Shown here piece after piece: positions 58,128 to 64,000 of a stretch of DNA of 64,000 nt. This DNA is from a bacterium (GTDB lineage Bacteria > Cyanobacteriota > Vampirovibrionia > Vampirovibrionales > Vampirovibrionaceae): assembly GCA_030429585.1 (NCBI GenBank), contig JAUIEU010000001.1:1111994-1175993 (forward strand), given 5' to 3'. The notes under the pieces were generated by a model that ran no database searches, was not told the DNA's origin, and saw only the letters and a program-made list of their open reading frames with translations. A program made the translations under genes and the position numbers. Position 1 is the first letter of the stretch, and each line of letters begins with the position of its first letter.

Positions 58128-60107
58128 CTAAAATGCGTTACCAACGGTGGTGGCAATATGCTGGATAAAGGCTTCCGTAGTTAGAGTTTCATCGGTTTTA
58201 TCCGTGCCCTTCCACCGTACAGAAACGGTGCCGGATTCGGCTTCTTTATCGCCCAACACCACCATGGCGGGTATTTTGGCCAGCTCTGCACGTCTTATCT
58301 TGGCACCAATTTTATCGCTACCGGTATCCACCGTCACGCGCACATCGCCTGCCTTTAGTTGCTTCGCTAAGGCGTCCGCCGCCTCAATATGGCGGTCTGC
58401 AATCGGCAAAATAGCCACCTGTGTTGGTGCTAACCACAGCGGGAAGGCCCCGGCATAATGCTCGATTAAAATACCGGCAAAGCGCTCTAAGCTACCAAAA
58501 ATGGCACGGTGGATCATAATCGGCTGCTTATCAGTGCCGTCACTATCTTTAAACTTAAGGCCAAAGCGGGTGGGCAGGTTAAAATCGAGTTGCACGGTGC
58601 TGCACTGCCAACTACGACCCAAGGCGTCTTTAATTTTAAAATCGATTTTTGGGCCATAAAAGGCGCCATCGCCTTCGTTTACTTCATAATCAAGCCCATA
58701 TTCTTTTAGGGCGTCTTGCAGGGCGGCTTCGGCATTATTCCAATCGTCAATATCACCTACGTATTTTTCAGGGCGAGTGGACAGTTCGACTTGGTCAAAT
58801 GCCATACCAAAGCACTTAAAAATATCATCGATGAGTTGTATTACATCAATGATTTCGGTTTTAATTTGGTCGGGGCGGCAAAAAATATGGGCGTCATCTT
58901 GGGTAAAGCCACGCACACGGTTTAGCCCGTGCATCACGCCGCTTTTTTCGTAGCGGTACACGGTACCTAGTTCTGCTAATCGAATAGGCAGCTCTCGGTA
59001 GCTATGCAGGTTCGATTTAAAAATCATGGTGTGCATGGGGCAGTTCATGGGCTTTAGCAGGTACTCTTGGCCCTCAATCTCCATATGGAACATGTTTTCT
59101 AAATAATGGCTGGTGTGGCCGCTAATATCCCACAAGTCGCGTTTGGCCAAATGGGGCGTGTACACCACATCATAGCCACCTTGGCGTAGCTTTTTCTTCA
59201 ACATTTCTTCTAGCTGCTGGCGCACCACCCCCAAATTAGGGTGCCACAACACCAAGCCAGGGCCAATTTCATCCTTAATGCTGAATAAATCCAGCTCTTT
59301 GGCCAGTTTTCGGTGGTCGCGGCGTTCCGCTTCTTTGCGGCGCTCGATAAAGGCATTCAGGTCATCTTTGCTCCAAAAAGCCGTAGCATAGACCCGTTGC
59401 AGCTGTTGGTTACTCTCATCGCCTCGCCAGTAAGCCCCCGCCACGCTAAGCAATTTAAAGGCCTTAATCCAGCTAGTATCTGGCACGTGGGGGCCTTCGC
59501 ACACATCAAACCAAATGTCTTCGCCAGATTTTTGGTCCACACAATAGTATAGCGTGGCATTGTCTTGGTATTTTTCCAGAATATCCGCTTTGTAAATTTC
59601 GCCTTCCCCACGGATTTTTTGCACCAAAGCAGCCGCATCTTCAGCAGGGCGCTGCTGCAGTTTTTGGCCAACCCGAGCAATGTTCTTCATTTCGGTTTCA
59701 ATTTTAGGAAAGTCCTCAGGCGTGAGGGTATGCTCTGGGATGTCAAAATCGTAGTAAAAGCCATCTTCAATGGCCGGGCCAATGGCAATTTTAGCGCTAG
59801 GGTATAAATTTTGGACGGCTTGGGCCAGCACATGGGCGCACGTGTGGCGCAGCACCTCTAAGGATTCGGGGTCTTTTTTCGTCAACAACCGAATGGTATC
59901 GCCATCTTGCAGGGCATGGTTAAAATCAAAAATTTTGCCCTCTGGGTGCTCGGCGTTGGTAACCACCACCGCCAAGGCGGCTTTGGCCAGCCCAGGGCCA
60001 ATACTGGCCGCTAAATCATAACCCGTTGCACCGTGGGGCAGTTCTTTTTGGGTGCCGTCCGGCAAAGTAATCATAATAGTGGCAGGGGCAGTAAGGGGCT
60101 TAGACAT
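58128..60107 (-). CDS. thrS: threonyl-tRNA synthetase
   Basis: The ATG at 60107 (MSKPLTAPATIMITLPDG) is chosen because the TGS domain starts there; the longer frame from 60173 adds an unlikely hydrophobic Cys-rich end. The 659-residue product has TGS, the second-additional domain with the HTCAHVLAQAV zinc-type site, class II motifs (GLVLWHPNLG, YRYEKSGVMHGLNRVRGFTQDDAHIF) and the C-terminal anticodon-binding domain (LAPTQVAILPI). It charges tRNA-Thr, whose CGU isoacceptor is at 25669. Confidence 0.96.
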   Translation of the reverse strand: MSKPLTAPATIMITLPDGTQKELPHGATGYDLAASIGPGLAKAALAVVVTNAEHPEGKIFDFNHALQDGDTIRLLTKKDPESLEVLRHTCAHVLAQAVQNLYPSAKIAIGPAIEDGFYYDFDIPEHTLTPEDFPKIETEMKNIARVGQKLQQRPAEDAAALVQKIRGEGEIYKADILEKYQDNATLYYCVDQKSGEDIWFDVCEGPHVPDTSWIKAFKLLSVAGAYWRGDESNQQLQRVYATAFWSKDDLNAFIERRKEAERRDHRKLAKELDLFSIKDEIGPGLVLWHPNLGVVRQQLEEMLKKKLRQGGYDVVYTPHLAKRDLWDISGHTSHYLENMFHMEIEGQEYLLKPMNCPMHTMIFKSNLHSYRELPIRLAELGTVYRYEKSGVMHGLNRVRGFTQDDAHIFCRPDQIKTEIIDVIQLIDDIFKCFGMAFDQVELSTRPEKYVGDIDDWNNAEAALQDALKEYGLDYEVNEGDGAFYGPKIDFKIKDALGRSWQCSTVQLDFNLPTRFGLKFKDSDGTDKQPIMIHRAIFGSLERFAGILIEHYAGAFPLWLAPTQVAILPIADRHIEAADALAKQLKAGDVRVTVDTGSDKIGAKIRRAELAKIPAMVVLGDKEAESGTVSVRWKGTDKTDETLTTEAFIQHIATTVGNAF

Positions 60108-60391
60108 AAGGGCAATCAACGGTTCTAGCAACAAAAACAGGGGTATTATTTCACAACAACAGTGGCAAGGCACCTACAGCAGAAATACATAATATTGGCA
60201 AAATCGCCCCTTAAACCCACCTTTTGCTATGGTTTTGTTAAGAATTGAAACACTTCGTATATCCTTTGGATTTATTTTAGACAATATAGATTTTTTTAAT
60301 GTTTTTATTATATTAAGATTATTTTTTATAGTAATCCTTTCATCAACTTAAACTAGTAATCAACCAGAGAGCAAAACCAGGAGAGAGCACC

Positions 60392-61555
60392 ATGTCTATT
60401 ACAGGCATTAACCACTCTGCACCTAATAAAAAACCGCAGACCAATACCCCCACCCCTGCCGCTAGCCAGCAAACCGCTGCAGCCGCAAGCAACACTACTG
60501 CTGCGCCAACAACAACCCCCAGCAATGTGCCTAGCGCCAACGTAAGTATGAATTTTCAAAACATGGGCAGCGAGCCTAACGCGACACCTAGCGCCAGCAC
60601 CACCCATAATACAATACCTGCTGCTACCAACGGAGCGCCAACGCAATCGGGTGCCACTTATACTGCCCCGCCAGCACCCCGCACGCAAACCGGTAGAAAC
60701 TTACCTGTTGTTAGCTTTAATGATAACCCCGCCCCTACCCCTAGAGAAATCGGCAATGTGTCATCAGGCGTGGTTCGCCCCCCTGTAAACACCACCCCCA
60801 AACAACTGCCTTCGGAAGGGCCTCAGTTTGGCCAAGTAAGCCTACCCCCTATTAAGCCACCCAGCAAGGGGAAACATTCTGTACCCAAGCAAACAAATAC
60901 TCGGCCTAATATTGATTTAACCCCCTCCATTAAAGATATCAAACCCCCTGTTTTTGGTAAGCCATCTATCAAACCCTCTACCACTGACCGGGCTCCTATC
61001 TTAAGTAAGCCGCCCACCAAAGATACCTCCCCTATCATTGGAAGGCCCACAAAAGACCTACCCCCCGTACTCGGCAAACCCTCTACCGATGACCGCTCTC
61101 CTATCTTAGAGCAGCCGTCTTCTAAGCCCGTACGGACATTACCAACACGGAAAGAGCCCCTGCCTACCTTAAAACAGCCAGAGCTTACCCCTGTTGTTAA
61201 ACATACCCCAGAGCCCCCCAAAACGGCCAAGCTGCTTAAAAAGCAAATGTCTGGCGTGCTATTAGTTGGCGATAATTTTTCTGAAACCTTTATTGCACAA
61301 GTAAAAGAGCGTGAAGAAGAAAGCATTCGTAACGCTGATGGCAAAGAGCTTGTATTAACAACGTTACAAGCAGCAGCTAAAATCCACAAAAGCCAAAACG
61401 AATTTGAAGCAACTGTAACGGCCTTGAACGAAGAGTATTTAACCGCAGACGAACGCTCTGAGATGGAATCCAACCTCGGGCATATTAAAACGCGAATTGC
61501 CTTCTACCAAAGTGTTTTTGAAAGACTAGCAAAGCCACAGTCATACCTAAGCTAG
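60392..61555 (+). CDS. proline-rich repeat protein with helical C-terminus
   Basis: A CAGGAGAG site precedes the ATG at 60392. Residues 1-120 are Ala/Thr/Pro/Asn-rich. Residues about 150-255 carry loose repeats around KPSTxDRxPIL (KPSIKPSTTDRAPILSKPP, LGKPSTDDRSPILEQP). The last 100 residues are helical and charged (VKEREEESIRNADGKELVLTT). It has no signal peptide. The low-complexity spacer with a helical end suggests a scaffold or secreted adaptor; this is inferred only. It has its own terminator. Confidence 0.7.
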   Translation: MSITGINHSAPNKKPQTNTPTPAASQQTAAAASNTTAAPTTTPSNVPSANVSMNFQNMGSEPNATPSASTTHNTIPAATNGAPTQSGATYTAPPAPRTQTGRNLPVVSFNDNPAPTPREIGNVSSGVVRPPVNTTPKQLPSEGPQFGQVSLPPIKPPSKGKHSVPKQTNTRPNIDLTPSIKDIKPPVFGKPSIKPSTTDRAPILSKPPTKDTSPIIGRPTKDLPPVLGKPSTDDRSPILEQPSSKPVRTLPTRKEPLPTLKQPELTPVVKHTPEPPKTAKLLKKQMSGVLLVGDNFSETFIAQVKEREEESIRNADGKELVLTTLQAAAKIHKSQNEFEATVTALNEEYLTADERSEMESNLGHIKTRIAFYQSVFERLAKPQSYLS

Positions 61556-61603
61556 GTATAAACAAAACTTAATCGATTTCTCCGTGTAACGATGCAATGA
61601 GTT

Positions 61604-61637
61604 CACCCGCACTGTTTGATACAGCGCGGGTGTTTTT
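61604..61637 (+). terminator. Rho-independent terminator
   Basis: CACCCGC (61604-61610) pairs with GCGGGTG (61626-61632), with an inner CTGT/ACAG pairing and a T5 run. It ends the proline-rich protein transcript. Confidence 0.85.
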
Positions 61638-61792
61638 CTGCCTTTTTACCTGTGGTAGCACCACTTTTTAGTATATTTTTTTGTAACTTTAACCAAGGAT
61701 TTTTAGCAATAACGCCCTTAAGAATGTTTTTATTATTAAAGAAGAAAGAGTTAAGAAACGTGTGTGTAACCAAATTTAAGGAGAGTGTGTGT

Positions 61793-62692
61793 ATGCCTAT
61801 CAGTGGCTTATCTAACCCAAGCAATAAATTTAACCGCATTAAAAAAAATAATGACGGTAGCATTAAGAGAGCCCGTGCTCCCTTTACAGGCTCAGCCAAA
61901 TCCAAACGGAATCACCCCAGAAAATTCGACTTAATTCAAATGCCAACATTTGAACGTCTTTTCTATCAAACGGAGAGCAAGCGCGATAAAGATTTTCTAT
62001 TAACAGAAGCGGACATAGACCGCCAAGTTAGCATTATTAACCAAGGCATTGATTCGGTTAAAGAACAGCTGGAAAGCGATGACCTAAGCGCCGAAGACCG
62101 AGAAGCCTTAACCACCATTATAGAAGGCAGTCAGCAACGTATTGAGCAATACGGCGACATTAGCGAACACTTCGATAAGATTGATGCAGATAACTCTGGT
62201 GATGCCAGTATCGAAGAATTTGAAGCATTCTATAATTTTAAGGCCACTTGGGAACAACCCGATTTAACCAGTGAAGCAACGACAACCAGCAACGAGCAAC
62301 CCTCTATTAAAAAACGTCGTAGAAACAGAAGGCTTAACCCTAGCAAACTTCAACAAATGATGATGAACAAGCATGAGCGAGCCTTTTACCAGATTGAAAG
62401 TAATGCAGATGCTGATTATTTGGTAACCCAAAGTGAAATAAGTAAACAAATAGAGCGCGTTAAAGAAGGTATTGAGAATATTGAAGCGCAATTAGACAAC
62501 CCTAACCTAACCGAAGATGAGCGGGAAAACCTGGAAAACATATTAGAAAGTAACCAAAACCGGATGGCTCAATTCAATGGTATCAGCAGTAATTTTGATG
62601 CCATCGATACGAACGGAACAGGTGATATTGATATTGACGAAATGGCCAGTTTTTATAACTTTGCTCCAACTTGGGAGCAGCCCGAGTTATAG
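61793..62692 (+). CDS. EF-hand protein with internal duplication
   Basis: The ATG at 61793 follows AAGGAGAG. The 299-residue product has a basic N-terminus and then two repeats of about 105 residues (60-160 and 195-297). Each begins with RLFYQTESKRDKDFLLTE or RAFYQIESNADADYLVTQ, goes through a coiled segment (KEQLESDDLSAEDREAL / EAQLDNPNLTEDERENL) and ends with a full EF-hand loop, DADNSGDASIEE or DTNGTGDIDIDE, followed by FYNF..TWEQP. The loops have the canonical D-x-D/N-x-x-G-D-x-x-x-x-E pattern, so calcium binding is likely. It has no signal peptide. Function unknown. Confidence 0.8.
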   Translation: MPISGLSNPSNKFNRIKKNNDGSIKRARAPFTGSAKSKRNHPRKFDLIQMPTFERLFYQTESKRDKDFLLTEADIDRQVSIINQGIDSVKEQLESDDLSAEDREALTTIIEGSQQRIEQYGDISEHFDKIDADNSGDASIEEFEAFYNFKATWEQPDLTSEATTTSNEQPSIKKRRRNRRLNPSKLQQMMMNKHERAFYQIESNADADYLVTQSEISKQIERVKEGIENIEAQLDNPNLTEDERENLENILESNQNRMAQFNGISSNFDAIDTNGTGDIDIDEMASFYNFAPTWEQPEL

Positions 62693-62723
62693 CCCCAAGG
62701 GGTTCATCCCAAATCCTATTATT

Positions 62724-62757
62724 CGCCCTTACGAAATAGCTTTCGTGGGGGCGTTTT
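62724..62757 (+). terminator. probable terminator after the EF-hand gene
   Basis: CGCCC.TACGAAA pairs with TTTCGT.GGGGGCG around a TAGC loop, followed by TTTT. Confidence 0.65.
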
Positions 62758-62875
62758 ACATACAAAGCTTGTACCAGGCCCAGCCGCCCACCATTTAATA
62801 CCCAGGCCGCCTTGCCGATACTATAAACACGCCCATACTGTATACTACACAGGCACCAACCCGCTGGGGAGCGAC

Positions 62876-63346
62876 ATGGCCAAATTTAAATACCGTTTGC
62901 AAAAAGTGGTAGAAATCCGCGAGCGCCGGGTAAAAGAGCAAGAGCAGCGCGTGATTGAAGCCAAACGTGCGTTGGCCGAAGTAGACGAGCGCATTGCCAA
63001 ACAAAAGCGCGAAATTAAACTCGCCCAACAAAGCATGCGCACCACCAGCCACATGTTACTTGGCAGCCATGATGATTTTATCCACCACGGGTTTGAAAAA
63101 CTAGAAGCCCTATTTGATGAACGCAAACAAGCAGAACAACGCGTGTTAGAAGAAGCCCAGCTATTAACCCAATACCAAGCGGAAGTAGAAGCGCTGGAAA
63201 AGCACAAAGAAAAAGCCCTAGACGTGTGGAAAGAAGAAGAAAAGCAAAAAGAAATGCGCATCTTAGACGAAGTGGCCACCCAACGATATTTCCGCGCCAA
63301 GTTGGAAGCCGAACAAGATGCCAACGCCCACGAGCAACCCCACTAA
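62876..63346 (+). CDS. fliJ: FliJ-like coiled-coil protein
   Basis: A GGGGAG site precedes the ATG at 62876. The 156-residue product starts KFKYRLQKVVEIRERRVKEQE and continues as one long charged coiled coil, which is the pattern of FliJ, the flagellar export chaperone that binds the export ATPase FliI; YscO is an alternative. The next gene looks FliK-like, which supports the flagellar reading. Length is near the usual 140-150. Confidence 0.75.
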   Translation: MAKFKYRLQKVVEIRERRVKEQEQRVIEAKRALAEVDERIAKQKREIKLAQQSMRTTSHMLLGSHDDFIHHGFEKLEALFDERKQAEQRVLEEAQLLTQYQAEVEALEKHKEKALDVWKEEEKQKEMRILDEVATQRYFRAKLEAEQDANAHEQPH

Positions 63347-63375
63347 CCACCACACCCGCAACCGAGCCCACCGCT

Positions 63376-64000
63376 ATGAATCAACCCACTATCCCTACCG
63401 TTAGCCCACAAAACGCGGCTAACACCAACGCCACCCCAAACCGGCAAGCCAATGCCTTTAAGGGGGATGTGGCCGAACTCGCCTTTTGGAACTTTTTTCA
63501 GCAGCTACAAACCGGCAGCCCAGCTCGCCAACCGCTACAAGGTGGCGTGGCTGTCACGGTCGCCACCACGGAACCTGGCATCGATATCACCACCCATAAA
63601 GAAACAACCGCTACCACAACCACAGCCGTGGTAGGCAGCGATACCAGCAGTAGCGCCGTAACTAAAACAGACGCAAAAACCGATACACCCCTCCAACTTA
63701 ACGGGGCTCTAACAAACGAAGACGAACGCTTTTTAGAATGGCTTATCCACAGCGCCAACGAACCCCCTGTGGTGTTACCCAACGGACTGCCTTTACCTGC
63801 CTGGGTGGCTAACAGCACCTTTAATCAGCAACGGCAATCCACTTTTACGGGGCTAACCAGCCAGCTTAGCCAAGATATGGTGGCACTGGTAAAGCAAGCC
63901 TACAAAACAGGCCGCGCTATTCGGGTGCCCTTGCAAAACCAAACGGAACTGATTTTAAAAATCCATCAAGATAAAGTATCTGCTGAATTTATTGCAAATA
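63376..64000 (+). CDS. FliK-like hook-length protein (partial, runs off the window)
   Basis: From the ATG at 63376, 29 bp after the FliJ-like gene, the frame is open to the window edge (208 codons). The N-terminal half is Thr/Ala/Asn-rich and disordered (ETTATTTTAVVGSD). The last visible part, GRAIRVPLQNQTELILKIHQDKVSAEF, looks like the FliK C-terminal domain in which a strand pair precedes VxVxF-type ends. FliK switches the export substrate once the hook is long enough. The call rests on gene order and this segment. Confidence 0.6.
   Translation, partial: MNQPTIPTVSPQNAANTNATPNRQANAFKGDVAELAFWNFFQQLQTGSPARQPLQGGVAVTVATTEPGIDITTHKETTATTTTAVVGSDTSSSAVTKTDAKTDTPLQLNGALTNEDERFLEWLIHSANEPPVVLPNGLPLPAWVANSTFNQQRQSTFTGLTSQLSQDMVALVKQAYKTGRAIRVPLQNQTELILKIHQDKVSAEFIAN

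Overview
The window reads as a chromosome segment of a Gram-negative-type bacterium related to Cyanobacteria but apparently not phototrophic, most likely class Vampirovibrionia ('Melainabacteria'), perhaps near Vampirovibrio. This placement is inferred from four protein types seen here: a response regulator very close to cyanobacterial RpaB/Ycf27, an adjacent NblS/Hik33-like histidine kinase, an LdpA-like double 4Fe-4S protein, and a Ycf45-like AAA ATPase with a C-terminal R3H domain. No photosynthesis gene is visible. Flagellar-type genes (FliJ-like and FliK-like) lie at the right edge. A 16S phylogeny from 10621-12127 would settle the placement.

Layout. 1-3000: small secreted proteins, one EF-hand-like protein and a PhzF-family isomerase. 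3024-12480: a broken-up rRNA locus on the minus strand. The 16S gene has its own strong promoter and its own terminator. About 4.3 kb further on comes 23S-5S with a separate candidate promoter and terminator. Between them sit two paralogous membrane-protein genes that converge and overlap, plus small ORFs. There is no tRNA in the spacer. 12531-13870: two hypothetical genes, one with an HEXXH motif.

13913-25713: an integrated island of about 11.8 kb, bounded by a perfect 46-bp direct repeat of the 3' part of tRNA-Thr(CGU). Both ends carry TGTCCCA repeats at 10-11 bp spacing, which look like integrase arm sites. Its left half holds a tyrosine integrase, an excisionase-like protein, a primase-polymerase/helicase replication protein, an origin-like AT-rich zone, and a strongly structured RNA with its own promoter and terminator. 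Small secreted and membrane proteins and a DUF5681 (terminase-small-like) gene follow. The layout resembles a phage satellite. The right half is AT-rich and decaying, with an RTX-like secreted protein, several frameshifted remnants and long poly-C tracts at or near the starts of short genes.

25669-44000: mostly housekeeping genes (tRNA-Thr, ldpA-like, Ycf45-like, tmk, an ACT protein, ftsH, mscL, a thioredoxin-like protein, tRNA-Ser, trpS), two tandem glycine-rich repeat proteins and two tandem BcsB-like proteins. 44500-51407: glycine- or alanine-rich and unknown proteins, three orphan Flp-type prepilins and the NblS-like kinase. 51844-60107: rpaB-like regulator, GerMN protein, receiver-PAS-histidine kinase, gmk, GH8 endoglucanase (BcsZ-like) and thrS. 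60392-64000: a proline-rich protein, an internally duplicated EF-hand protein, then the FliJ-like and FliK-like genes.

One pattern crosses the window. Many lineage-specific proteins of unknown function carry a short Phe-Gly motif within about the first 45 residues (for example TVTFGKT, TVRFGKT, SPQFGM, HTQFGG, TATFGA). It suggests a shared targeting or processing signal. In the island, poly-C tracts lie just upstream of this motif and could switch such genes on and off.
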